Source of the DNA: Bacillus sp. FJAT-50079
GTDB taxonomy: Bacteria; Bacillota; Bacilli; Bacillales; Bacillaceae_C
DNA: 64,000 bases
Reading direction: 5' to 3'
Assembly: GCF_018343515.1 (NCBI RefSeq)
Contig: NZ_JAGYPD010000007.1
Coordinates: forward strand, 248,001-312,000
Position 1 is the stretch's first letter. Each line of letters begins with the position of its first letter. Positions 56,725-64,000 of the stretch are shown piece by piece. The notes under the pieces were generated by a model that saw nothing but the letters and a program-made list of their open reading frames with translations, ran no database searches and was not told the origin of the DNA. A program made the translations under genes and the position numbers.

Positions 56725-56890
56725 CCGAATTGATTGGAGTGAAAGGTGCGACTCTTGTGGAATTAACGGAGGCAGGACGTATTTTAGGGAACGAAGCAAA
56801 AGTTGCCAAATCGTGTGGCAGCCAACGGATTTGTGACCAATATCCTGTTGGCCTGAGGCTCACCACCCGCCTAGAATGGAATCAACGGTG
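56725..56890. repeat. GC-rich dispersed intergenic repeat, copy 2
   Basis: It shares with 5572-5765, in order, TTGATTGGAG, a GGCGACTCCTG-like stretch, TATTTTAGGGAACGAAGC, TCGTGTGGCA and TTGTGACCAA. It ends in CCGCCTAGAATGG, the reverse complement of a segment at 12450-12470. A 70-residue frame over it is not a gene. The rest of 56497-56942 shows no gene. Confidence 0.65.
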
Positions 56891-56942
56891 TATACTTTCC
56901 ACATTTTATATTGTCGAACTTTTGTCATAGTTTGTAATGAGC

Positions 56943-57022
56943 TGATAATGATAATCAGCATTCTGTTGACTTGAAAGGCCCTAGTGATATAATGGAATTG
57001 ATGCAGGTGATAATGATTTTCA
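56943..57022 (+). promoter_or_regulatory. Fur-controlled promoter of the siderophore importer
   Basis: TTGACT (56966-56971) and TATAAT (56988-56993) are 16 bp apart. A near-perfect Fur box TGATAATGATAATCA (56943-56957) lies upstream of the -35, and a second, TGATAATGATTTTCA (57008-57022), just after the start point. Iron-bound Fur at both sites should repress. Confidence 0.9.
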
Positions 57023-57064
57023 TTTGCTTTTTATTGATGCAAAAGTACTTTACTGGAGCTTATT

Positions 57065-58015
57065 ATGAGAATAACTTATTTAATTATTGCCCTTATTGCG
57101 GGCTCACTACTCTCCTTGTTTGTAGGAGTGAGTAATATTACACCGTTAGACCTGCTTGATTTTCAATCAGAGGAAACACGGATTTTTTTAATTAGTCGTG
57201 TCCCTAGGCTAGTATCGATTTTGCTTGCGGGGGCGGGGATGAGTATTGCGGGGCTTATTATGCAACAACTAAGCCGCAATAAGTTTGTTTCGCCGACAAC
57301 GGCAGGGACACTTGATGCGACAAGACTTGGAATTCTTGTTTCCATGCTTTTATTTGCGAATGCTACGATGTTAGAAAAAATGCTCGTTGCTTTTGCGTTT
57401 GCACTTGGTGGAACGCTATTATTTATGCAAATTTTAGATCGAATCAAGTTCAAGGATGCGATTTTTATCCCGCTCGTCGGTTTAATGTTTGGAAACATTC
57501 TTTCATCTGTTACGACGTTTTTTGCTTATCGTAAAGATGTGATCCAAAACATGTCGGCTTGGTTACAAGGCGATTTTTCAATGATTTTAAAAGGTAGATA
57601 TGAATTATTGTATATTAGTGTTCCAATTTTAATTATTGCATATTTATATGCAAACCGTTTTACCGTAGCGGGAATGGGAGAGGATTTCTCCAAAAACTTA
57701 GGACTTGCATATAGACGAATTGTCAATATTGGTTTAATCCTCGTTGCTCTCATTACAGCAACGGTCGTATTGACTGTTGGGATGATTCCATTTCTTGGTT
57801 TAATTATTCCGAATATCGTTTCAATTATAAAAGGCGACCATTTGCAAAAAACATTGCCGCATACTGCATTGCTTGGTGCGATCTTCCTCCTCATTTGTGA
57901 TATTTTAGGTCGAGTGCTTATTTATCCATATGAAATTTCAATTAGTTTAATGGTGGGAGTTATCGGCAGCGGAATATTCTTATACTTACTGTTCCGGAGG
58001 AAGGCATATGCGTAA
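57065..58015 (+). CDS. yclN: Iron-siderophore ABC transporter permease, YclN-like
   Basis: A 316-residue FecCD-family permease with about nine helices. ISRVPRLVSILLAGAGMSIAGLIMQQLSRNKFVSPTTAGTLD is the typical first cytoplasmic-coupling region. Length and order match B. subtilis YclN of the petrobactin importer YclNOPQ. Its 3' end overlaps the next gene by 8 bp. Iron control is through the Fur boxes upstream. Confidence 0.87.
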   Translation: MRITYLIIALIAGSLLSLFVGVSNITPLDLLDFQSEETRIFLISRVPRLVSILLAGAGMSIAGLIMQQLSRNKFVSPTTAGTLDATRLGILVSMLLFANATMLEKMLVAFAFALGGTLLFMQILDRIKFKDAIFIPLVGLMFGNILSSVTTFFAYRKDVIQNMSAWLQGDFSMILKGRYELLYISVPILIIAYLYANRFTVAGMGEDFSKNLGLAYRRIVNIGLILVALITATVVLTVGMIPFLGLIIPNIVSIIKGDHLQKTLPHTALLGAIFLLICDILGRVLIYPYEISISLMVGVIGSGIFLYLLFRRKAYA

Positions 58016-58958
58016 TTCGTTAAAAATTGGCATTCTCGTGCTGGTCGCAGTGGGATGCTGTGGTTTGTATTTATTTCATGAGTTAAACGGTAGCTTTGAT
58101 TATGCGCTGCCACGCCGAGGAATGAAAGTGACTGCGATGGTGCTGACGGGACTGGCTATTTCCTATGCGACGGTTATTTTCCAAACGATTACTCATAATC
58201 GAATTTTAACACCGAGCATTATGGGGCTAGATTCACTTTATTTACTTATCCAAACGTTAGCGATCTTCTTTTTAGGCTCAGATCATATTACGGTCGTTAA
58301 TAAACAAGTAAACTTTCTATTGTCTGTTCTGGCGATGATTATTTTCGCTTTACTGCTTTATCAGCTTCTATTTAAACGAGGAAGACAGCCGATTTATTTC
58401 TTACTTCTCGTAGGAATTATTGTTGGGACCTTTTTCTCAAGCATTTCGACATTTTTGCAAGTTTTGATTGACCCAAATGAGTTTCAGATTGTCCAAGATC
58501 GCATGTTTGCTAGCTTTAATAATGTGAATAGTGACCTTGTCTGGCTATCAGTATTACTTATCGCTTTCATCGTCGGGATTAATTGGAGCTCGCTCAAGTA
58601 TTTAGATGTTCTATCATTAGGAAGGGACACTGCCATTAATTTAGGTGTTCCATATGAAAAACTTGTAAAGCGGATGCTCATTATTACAGCTATATTAATA
58701 TCAATTTCAACAGCGCTTGTTGGACCGATTACCTTTTTTGGTTTAATTGTTGCCAACTTATCGTATCAGTTTTTCAAAACATATAGACATACGGTGTTAA
58801 TTACAGGGGCATTTGCGATGAGTGTGATTGCACTGATCGGGGGACAATGGGTCGTTGAACGTGTATTCACCTTCTCAACGACATTAAGCGTCATTATTAA
58901 TTTTGTCGGTGGAATTTATTTCATCTATTTATTACTTAAGGAGAGTCGATCCACATGA
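58008..58958 (+). CDS. yclO: Iron-siderophore ABC transporter permease, YclO-like
   Basis: A 316-residue second FecCD-type permease, with LPRRGMKVTAMVLTGLAISYATVIFQTITHNRILTPSIMGLD near the start and SLGRDTAINLGVPYEKLVKRML as the coupling loop. It forms a heterodimeric channel with the preceding permease. It overlaps the ATPase gene by 4 bp (ATGA). Confidence 0.87.
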   Translation: MRNSLKIGILVLVAVGCCGLYLFHELNGSFDYALPRRGMKVTAMVLTGLAISYATVIFQTITHNRILTPSIMGLDSLYLLIQTLAIFFLGSDHITVVNKQVNFLLSVLAMIIFALLLYQLLFKRGRQPIYFLLLVGIIVGTFFSSISTFLQVLIDPNEFQIVQDRMFASFNNVNSDLVWLSVLLIAFIVGINWSSLKYLDVLSLGRDTAINLGVPYEKLVKRMLIITAILISISTALVGPITFFGLIVANLSYQFFKTYRHTVLITGAFAMSVIALIGGQWVVERVFTFSTTLSVIINFVGGIYFIYLLLKESRST

Positions 58959-59716
58959 TCCAAGTTCGCAGCTTATCAAAGTTTTATGGAAAAAAACGGG
59001 TTGTTGAGGATGTAACCGTCGATATTCAACGTGGACAAATTACATCGTTTATCGGACCGAACGGGGCTGGGAAATCAACATTGCTTTCAATGGTTAGTCG
59101 CTTGCTTGATGCGGATACGGGTGAGGTGCTAGTCGATAAGACGAATGTCCGTGGAATGAAATCAAATGATTTTTCGAAGCGGGTTTCAATTTTAAAGCAA
59201 TCGAATTATATGAATGTTAGGCTTACGATTCGCGAACTTGTTTCATTTGGACGCTTTCCATATTCAAAAGGGCGTTTGACCGAGAAAGACGAGCAGATCG
59301 TTAATCAAGCGCTAGAATATATGGAATTAACTGAAATGGAGAATGCTTATTTAGACGAGCTTTCCGGCGGGCAGCGTCAACGTGCTTTTATTGCGATGGT
59401 CATCGCGCAAGATACGGAATATATTTTACTTGATGAGCCTTTGAATAATCTTGATATGAAACATTCTGTTCAAATTATGAAAATCTTGCGCAGGCTTGTC
59501 GATGAATTAGGCAAAACCGTTGTGATTGTTCTTCATGATATTAACTTCGCTTCTGTCTATTCTGATCGAATTGTGGCGTTGAAAAACGGTAGAGTCGTTA
59601 GAGATGGCCCGACAGAAGAAATCATTCAGTCGGATTCATTGAAGGAAATTTATGATATGGATATACCGATTAAGCAATTAAGCAATTGCAGAATTTGCGT
59701 TTATTTTAACTCGTAA
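58955..59716 (+). CDS. yclP: Iron-siderophore ABC transporter ATPase, YclP-like
   Basis: A 253-residue ABC ATPase with Walker A GPNGAGKST, signature LSGGQRQRAFIAM, Walker B YILLDEPLNNLD and switch histidine VIVLHDINFA. It completes a YclNOP-type importer. The substrate-binding lipoprotein YclQ, which normally follows, is absent; a terminator follows instead. Confidence 0.9.
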   Translation: MIQVRSLSKFYGKKRVVEDVTVDIQRGQITSFIGPNGAGKSTLLSMVSRLLDADTGEVLVDKTNVRGMKSNDFSKRVSILKQSNYMNVRLTIRELVSFGRFPYSKGRLTEKDEQIVNQALEYMELTEMENAYLDELSGGQRQRAFIAMVIAQDTEYILLDEPLNNLDMKHSVQIMKILRRLVDELGKTVVIVLHDINFASVYSDRIVALKNGRVVRDGPTEEIIQSDSLKEIYDMDIPIKQLSNCRICVYFNS

Positions 59717-59742
59717 AATGAAAAAATTAATACTCTTGCATG

Positions 59743-59775
59743 GAACAATCCGATTATTTCGGGTTGTTCTTTTTT
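59743..59775 (+). terminator. Terminator after yclP
   Basis: GAACAATCCG pairs with CGGGTTGTTC (one G-U pair), followed by TTTTTT. Confidence 0.85.
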
Positions 59776-59858
59776 GGGTTCAAATGGAAAAGGCTCTTTT
59801 TTAGCTTCTCATTTTGCTAATATAACTAAAGGGGCATGATAAACTTTTTTAATAATGA

Positions 59859-59887
59859 ATATCAGAAGTTACATAAAATTCTGATAT
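59859..59887. promoter_or_regulatory. Perfect inverted repeat upstream of the sigma-54 activator gene
   Basis: ATATCAGAA (59859-59867) and TTCTGATAT (59879-59887) are exact reverse complements separated by 11 nt. The right arm overlaps a possible -10 (TATGAT, 59885-59890). It may be an operator for this regulator gene. Confidence 0.5.
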
Positions 59888-59921
59888 GATGGGAGTATCG
59901 AATGTAAAAGAGGTGGCGTTC

Positions 59922-61799
59922 ATGATTGGTGTCATTGCTCCGTATTCACAGTTTAAAGAGGAAGTAGAAGAAATAGCAAAAACATTACATATTCCGGTTA
60001 TCGTTGAGGTTGGTGCTTTAAGAGCTGGCTTGTATAAGGCAAAAAAGATGATAAAGGAGCACCAAGTTAAGGTCATCATTGCTCGTGGAGCGACGGCCAA
60101 TTTTTTAAAGCAACAATTAGATATTCCAATCGTTAAAATCGATGTAACGAATTTTGATATTATGAAAACATTAAGTGAGGCGAAAAAGCTCGACGATACA
60201 ATCGTTTTAATTGATCATGTTGAGAATAGAGGAAGAACGGACTTAAATTCGATCAAAGAAATGTTGCAAGTTCAAATTTTATTAAAAGAATACGAAAATG
60301 AGAAAGATATTGCACAGCATATCCATACAGTGGCGGAAGTGAGTGAACAGCGTCCGATCGTCGGTACAGCAGAATGCATGGCAAAGACAGCCGGAAATAA
60401 AGGAGTTCAGTCATTTATCGTATTTTCTCAAACAGATTCGATTCGTGAAGCTCTTTGGAGGGCGAAGGAATCATTGGAGCAATATGAAAAGGAGGAGCTA
60501 AAGCAAAAACATTTAGAATCGGTTATTTCACACGCGTTCGCCGGTGTGATCGCAACGGATCGCCAAGGTATCGTGACAGTTTGCAATGATGTAGCCGCTC
60601 GTCATTTGGACATTCGTCCATCTGATATCATCGGACGGAATTTGACAAATATTCATCTTCCCCTTTTTAAGAAATTGATTGGTGATTCGAAAGCAGCTTC
60701 ACGGAAGGTCATCAAAAATGGCAATCGAAAATATATGATTAATCGTGTTTGTCTTGATCAACACGGAATGGTTATTCATTTTCAAGAGGCGGAAGAAATT
60801 TTACAAAATGATACAAAAATGAGAAGTGAGTTATACCACCGCCGCTTTTATGCAAAATATACATTTGAAGAGATTATTTATCGCAGTGATGTAATGGAAC
60901 GCATGATTTCGTTAGCGAAGGCGTATGCGAAGTCAGATAGTAATGTATTAATCTATGGAGAGAGTGGGACAGGTAAGGAACTAATCGCTCAAAGCATACA
61001 CAATGAGAGTGAAAGGAAATCAGGTCCTTTTATCGCAGTTAATTGCGCCGCCTTACCCGAAAATCTATTAGAAAGTGAACTATTTGGTTACGAGGATGGG
61101 GCCTTTACAGGAGCCAAAAAAGGAGGAAAGCCAGGACTATTCGAAATGGCGCATGGAGGTACAATATTTTTGGATGAAATCGGTGAAATTACCCCTGCGC
61201 TCCAAGCAAGATTACTAAGGGTTTTGCAAGAAAAAGAGGTTCGCAGAATTGGCGGGGAGCGAATCATCCCAATCGATATTCGGGTCCTTTCCGCGACGAA
61301 TAAAGATTTACTACAACTAATTCAAACAGAGGAATTTCGCAGCGATTTATATTATCGGTTAAATATATTGCATATTCATCTGCCACCACTCCGTGATCGC
61401 AAGGAAGATATTGATCTTCTCATCGATGCATTGTTAAAAAAGCATCAAGGGAATATAAAGCTAATTACTGAAGAAACGAGAAGGATGTTACACCATTATG
61501 ATTGGCCAGGGAATATAAGAGAATTGGAGAATGTTATTGAAAGAGCCGTAGCTGTCGGTTCACAGTTTCACGAGCAAATGATTCACTTATTGCCAAGACG
61601 AGTGCCTATCCATGTAGTGGAAAAGGTGGAAGCCGAAATAAATGATTATGTGAGAATAAAAGTTGGCAGTTTAGCAGCAATGGAGCGACAAATTTTTGAT
61701 GCGATGAGTAGACGATTTGAAGGAAATCAGACGGAACTTGCCGAACATTTAGGAATTAGTAGAACGACATTATGGAAAAAGATGAAAAAAGTCGATTAA
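59922..61799 (+). CDS. PrpR-like sigma-54-dependent transcriptional activator
   Basis: A 625-residue enhancer-binding protein. A PrpR-type N-terminal sensor (about 1-180, MIGVIAPYSQFKEEVEEIAKTL, VKVIIARGATANFLKQ) is followed by a PAS domain (about 200-300, AFAGVIATDRQGIVTVCND). The AAA+ domain has Walker A GESGTGKE near 346 and the sigma-54-contacting GAFTGA near 393. A Fis-type helix-turn-helix lies at the C terminus (NQTELAEHLGISRTTLWKKM). The ATG at 59922 has AGAGGTGG; earlier ATGs have no site. A consensus -24/-12 promoter lies downstream, so it should activate the next genes. Confidence 0.93.
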   Translation: MIGVIAPYSQFKEEVEEIAKTLHIPVIVEVGALRAGLYKAKKMIKEHQVKVIIARGATANFLKQQLDIPIVKIDVTNFDIMKTLSEAKKLDDTIVLIDHVENRGRTDLNSIKEMLQVQILLKEYENEKDIAQHIHTVAEVSEQRPIVGTAECMAKTAGNKGVQSFIVFSQTDSIREALWRAKESLEQYEKEELKQKHLESVISHAFAGVIATDRQGIVTVCNDVAARHLDIRPSDIIGRNLTNIHLPLFKKLIGDSKAASRKVIKNGNRKYMINRVCLDQHGMVIHFQEAEEILQNDTKMRSELYHRRFYAKYTFEEIIYRSDVMERMISLAKAYAKSDSNVLIYGESGTGKELIAQSIHNESERKSGPFIAVNCAALPENLLESELFGYEDGAFTGAKKGGKPGLFEMAHGGTIFLDEIGEITPALQARLLRVLQEKEVRRIGGERIIPIDIRVLSATNKDLLQLIQTEEFRSDLYYRLNILHIHLPPLRDRKEDIDLLIDALLKKHQGNIKLITEETRRMLHHYDWPGNIRELENVIERAVAVGSQFHEQMIHLLPRRVPIHVVEKVEAEINDYVRIKVGSLAAMERQIFDAMSRRFEGNQTELAEHLGISRTTLWKKMKKVD

Positions 61800-61808
61800 T
61801 AAATAAGA

Positions 61809-61868
61809 TGTTCAGAATTTAAACAGTTAATGTTCAATAACTAAACAAGTTTGTTGACTTATTGGACA
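61809..61868 (+). promoter_or_regulatory. Three tandem dyads, candidate activator (UAS) sites
   Basis: TGTT-N9-AACA occurs at 61809-61825 and 61831-61847, and a third copy TGTT-N9-GACA at 61852-61868. The starts are 22 and 21 bp apart, two helical turns, so all lie on one DNA face. They are about 130-190 bp upstream of the -24/-12 promoter, a normal distance for sigma-54 enhancers. Confidence 0.7.
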
Positions 61869-61960
61869 GAGGCGATAGCTGAATGGATATAAATATGAAA
61901 ATAAATGTAACGTTTATTATTTTTTTGAAAAATGAAGGCGGTTACTCATGAGAGCAGTTT

Positions 61961-61998
61961 ACACTTGAATCTGATGAAAAAGATTCGAGTGTTTTTTA
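61961..61998 (+). terminator. Terminator of the sigma-54 activator gene
   Basis: ACACTTGAATC pairs with GATTCGAGTGT (one G-U pair), followed by TTTTTT. It insulates the activator gene from the sigma-54 promoter that begins 4 bp later. Confidence 0.85.
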
Positions 61999-62001
61999 TT
62001 G

Positions 62002-62018
62002 TTGGCACGGAACTTGCA
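62002..62018 (+). promoter_or_regulatory. Consensus sigma-54 (SigL) promoter
   Basis: TTGGCACGGAACTTGCA fits the -24/-12 consensus (TTGGCACG-N4-TTGCA). The invariant GG and GC are correctly spaced. The start point should be about 62029, 27 bp before the crotonase ATG. Confidence 0.93.
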
Positions 62019-62055
62019 AGTAATACTAATTAAATACAACTTAGGAGGAATAATT

Positions 62056-63027
62056 ATGACATTTGATCATCACTTCTTACATCCACCACAACCAGGAGAG
62101 TTAGATTTGCAAAATGTTTTATATGAGAAAAAAGACGGTGTCGCAACCATTACTATTAATCGACCTGAAGTCTATAATTGCTTAAATTTCCAAACATTGC
62201 AGGAAATGACGCGTGTGTTTGAAATTGCATCATGGGATGATGAAGTTGGGGTTGTAGTATTAACTGGAGCAGGAGATAAGGCATTTTCAACAGGCGCCGA
62301 TATGAAGGAGCAAAATAATGAAATTTTAGAAAGACCGCGTAATTATTGGAAATGGATGGGGCAATTTATAGATGCTCATAAAAAGTTGCTTGATATCGGA
62401 AAACCGACAATTGCTCGCTTGAATGGTATCGTTGTCGGCGGTGGAAATGAGTTTAATATGAACTGTGATTTGGCGATTATGGCTGATCACGGCTATATCC
62501 GTCAAGTTGGTAACTCGCATGGAAGTGTAGCAGCTGGTGGTGCAACACAATGGCTGCCAATTATGGTTGGGGATCGACGTGCACGTGAAATTTTGTGGCT
62601 GAATGAAGAAATTAGTGCAGAGAAAGCGTTGGAGTGGGGGCTTGTGAACCAAGTCGTTCCATATGAAGAGCTAGATGCCGCGGTTGAAGTGATGGCAAAG
62701 AAACTATTAAATAAATTACCAGAATGTATGCGTTATACGAAGGAACAAACAAACTTCTGGAAAAAGATGCCGCTTGATTTAACGGTCGGACATGCGCGTG
62801 ATTGGCTCACGGTCCACACTGCAAACTATGAAACTCATGAAGCGATGCGTGCCTTTAGTGAGAAGCGTGCACCAGATTATAAAATGCTTCGTGAGCGCAT
62901 GAGTTCCGGAGATTCATATGAGCATTTATGGGGGGCGCCGTCGCTTGATTGTCATGAATGTGGCGCGAAAGACATACCTGAACACTTTAAGCATTGTGGA
63001 GTATGTGGATCACCAATTAGTAAATAA
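62056..63027 (+). CDS. MenB/Oah-like crotonase with C-terminal zinc ribbon
   Basis: A 323-residue enoyl-CoA hydratase/isomerase-superfamily enzyme. Oxyanion-hole elements are in AFSTGADMKEQ and GIVVGGGNEFNMNCD. The segment QVGNSHGSVAAGGATQW lacks the second catalytic Glu of enoyl-CoA hydratase and is like MenB, BadI and 6-oxocyclohexenecarbonyl-CoA hydrolase (Oah); AMRAFSEKRAPDYKML matches the MenB-type C terminus. A four-cysteine zinc ribbon follows (Cys299, 302, 314 and 317). The ATG at 62056 has TTAGGAGG. It is under the sigma-54 promoter. The substrate is probably a CoA thioester, perhaps cyclic. Confidence 0.85.
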   Translation: MTFDHHFLHPPQPGELDLQNVLYEKKDGVATITINRPEVYNCLNFQTLQEMTRVFEIASWDDEVGVVVLTGAGDKAFSTGADMKEQNNEILERPRNYWKWMGQFIDAHKKLLDIGKPTIARLNGIVVGGGNEFNMNCDLAIMADHGYIRQVGNSHGSVAAGGATQWLPIMVGDRRAREILWLNEEISAEKALEWGLVNQVVPYEELDAAVEVMAKKLLNKLPECMRYTKEQTNFWKKMPLDLTVGHARDWLTVHTANYETHEAMRAFSEKRAPDYKMLRERMSSGDSYEHLWGAPSLDCHECGAKDIPEHFKHCGVCGSPISK

Positions 63028-63039
63028 GCAATTGAAAGC

Positions 63040-63069
63040 GACAGCCTTTCATTTAAGGGAAAGGCTGTC
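63040..63069 (+). other. Intercistronic stem-loop
   Basis: GACAGCCTTTC pairs perfectly with GAAAGGCTGTC around ATTTAAGG. An A-rich, not T-rich, stretch follows, so it is not a standard terminator on the plus strand. It may stabilise or process the crotonase-transporter mRNA. Confidence 0.6.
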
Positions 63070-63084
63070 ATAAAAAAATATGAT

Positions 63085-63098
63085 TGAAAGCGCTTTAT
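63085..63098 (+). promoter_or_regulatory. cre-like site upstream of the fatty acid transporter
   Basis: TGAAAGCGCTTTAT matches the CcpA cre consensus except for the last two bases. It lies 40 bp before the transporter ATG. This is weaker evidence than the site at 20343. Confidence 0.4.
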
Positions 63099-63136
63099 AA
63101 AGAGGAGTTCCTAATTTAAGTTAAGGGGTGTATTGC

Positions 63137-64000
63137 ATGGCTCAACCTTCTCATGCAAAAAAACTGAACGACGTAAGCAGCGCCAAACTAAGTTTATCGG
63201 AAAAGGTTGCGGAGGGTTACAGCAGGTACTTTCCAGACTCTATGATCTTTGCCCTTTTACTAACACTTGTCTCAATGGTATTAGCTCTTTTATTAACTGA
63301 TAGCGGACCAATGCAAATATTAAATTTTTGGTTTGATGGATTTCCTTGGATGTTCACATTTGCCTTTCAATTAATTCTTACGTATGCAGCTGCACTCGTC
63401 ATTGTAGAAGCACCAGCGGTCGGAAAACAAATTACTCGGCTTGCTAAGCTTGTTAAGAAACCGACAACTGCTTATGTATCGACAGCGTTTATTAGTGGAT
63501 TTGCATCATTGCTTGGCTGGTATATCGGTCCTGTTGTTGCTGCTACTTATGCTCGCGCAATTGGACAAACGAATAAAGATGTAGATTATCGACTTCTGAC
63601 AGCAATTGCCTACTCATCCTTTGTTGTCTGGGTTGGAGGGCTTTCTGGGACCATTCCGTTATTTGTCGCAACAGAAGGAGCGCTAACTGAAATTCTTGGT
63701 GGTGTCTACTCATTAGATCAAACCATTTTTACACCGATGAATATTATTTTGATGACAACGACGGTGTTTGTGATCGCCGGGATCTTCTACTTTATTGGAA
63801 AAAATAAAACCGTCATTGTTTCCTATGATGATTTGCTAATTAAAGATGAGGAAACCGATGTAAAACAGAAAGTTATTAAAGAAGAAATGAAAGATGAAAG
63901 TTTAAGCTTTGCCGATCGTATTAATAAATATCGTCCGATTATTTGGGTAATTGGTTTGTTAGGTGTTATTTACATGTTTTACCACCTGTTTACGAAAGGA
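63137..64000 (+). CDS. AtoE-type short-chain fatty acid transporter (3' end outside window)
   Basis: The first 288 residues are present, starting at the ATG at 63137 with AAGGGGTG upstream. After a soluble start (SLSEKVAEGYSRYFPDSMIFA) come at least six hydrophobic segments, for example PDSMIFALLLTLVSMVLALLL and YVSTAFISGFASLLGWYIGPVVAATYAR. The pattern and the YSRYFPDSMIFALLLT opening fit the AtoE family, which imports short-chain fatty acids such as acetoacetate or butyrate. It probably belongs to the sigma-54 operon with the crotonase. Confidence 0.82.
   Translation, partial: MAQPSHAKKLNDVSSAKLSLSEKVAEGYSRYFPDSMIFALLLTLVSMVLALLLTDSGPMQILNFWFDGFPWMFTFAFQLILTYAAALVIVEAPAVGKQITRLAKLVKKPTTAYVSTAFISGFASLLGWYIGPVVAATYARAIGQTNKDVDYRLLTAIAYSSFVVWVGGLSGTIPLFVATEGALTEILGGVYSLDQTIFTPMNIILMTTTVFVIAGIFYFIGKNKTVIVSYDDLLIKDEETDVKQKVIKEEMKDESLSFADRINKYRPIIWVIGLLGVIYMFYHLFTKG

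Noticed and set aside
56718-56930. 70-residue frame on the plus strand before the siderophore importer
   Set aside because: It covers the second copy of the dispersed repeat and has no ribosome site.
63040-63078. Terminator after the crotonase gene
   Set aside because: The stem is strong but is followed by As, not Ts, on the plus strand, so I list it as a stem-loop only.

Overview
The window looks like the chromosome of an aerobic, spore-forming member of the Bacillaceae (Bacillus sensu lato). The evidence is two tricistronic GerA/GerB/GerC germinant-receptor operons, a CotF-type coat protein, a LysM/GH18 SleL-like cortex enzyme, a T-box leuA leader, Fur and CcpA sites, consensus sigma-A promoters, low GC and strong AGGAGG Shine-Dalgarno sites. 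I see no rRNA, tRNA, CRISPR, prophage or transposase gene. The species cannot be named from this sequence.

Layout. 1-0.65 kb: divergent catE (cut by the window edge) and catR, a quinone/catechol-response pair. 1-3 kb: stand-alone leuA with a leucine T-box. 3.2-5.4 kb: topB. 5.9-9.5 kb: first ger operon. 9.7-12.4 kb: coat protein, GlsB-like protein, an internally deleted alpha-amylase pseudogene, an HPr-like protein without the active histidine, and mhqD next to a decayed mhqE remnant and a MITE-like element. 13-17.9 kb: SleL-like hydrolase, pxpBCA (5-oxoprolinase) and uppP. 18.2-19.5 kb: a CorC/MpfA-like transporter whose ribosome site lies in a perfect hairpin. 19.6-27.6 kb: a GntR-led 4-hydroxyphenylacetate (HPA) degradation operon with a CcpA cre site. 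27.6-31.6 kb: second ger operon (minus strand) with a 53-residue two-helix protein. 31.8-33.3 kb: BCCT betaine-type transporter. 33.5-40 kb: a molybdenum hydroxylase (three subunits plus XdhC and MocA maturation proteins) with a YIEGIA membrane protein and its small partner. 40.1-45.3 kb: nifS divergent from nadBCA. 45.4-47.5 kb: a secreted lamin-tail/FN3 protein. 47.7-54.8 kb: glpD-dhaKLM-glpP and glpFK with two GlpP-type antiterminator leaders. 55-56.5 kb: cstA. 56.9-59.7 kb: Fur-controlled yclNOP-like siderophore importer. 59.9-64 kb: a PrpR-like sigma-54 activator followed by three tandem dyads, a consensus -24/-12 promoter, a MenB/Oah-like crotonase with a C-terminal zinc ribbon, and a short-chain fatty acid transporter running off the end.

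How it fits together. Much of the region is carbon scavenging: HPA to central metabolites, 5-oxoproline to glutamate, glycerol and dihydroxyacetone to DHAP, and short-chain or cyclic acids through the sigma-54 unit. Several of these units carry visible catabolite or inducer control. The HPA operon has no hpaH or hpaI gene but carries a DapA-family lyase, which may replace one or both. The least-described unit is the sigma-54 module at 59.9-64 kb.
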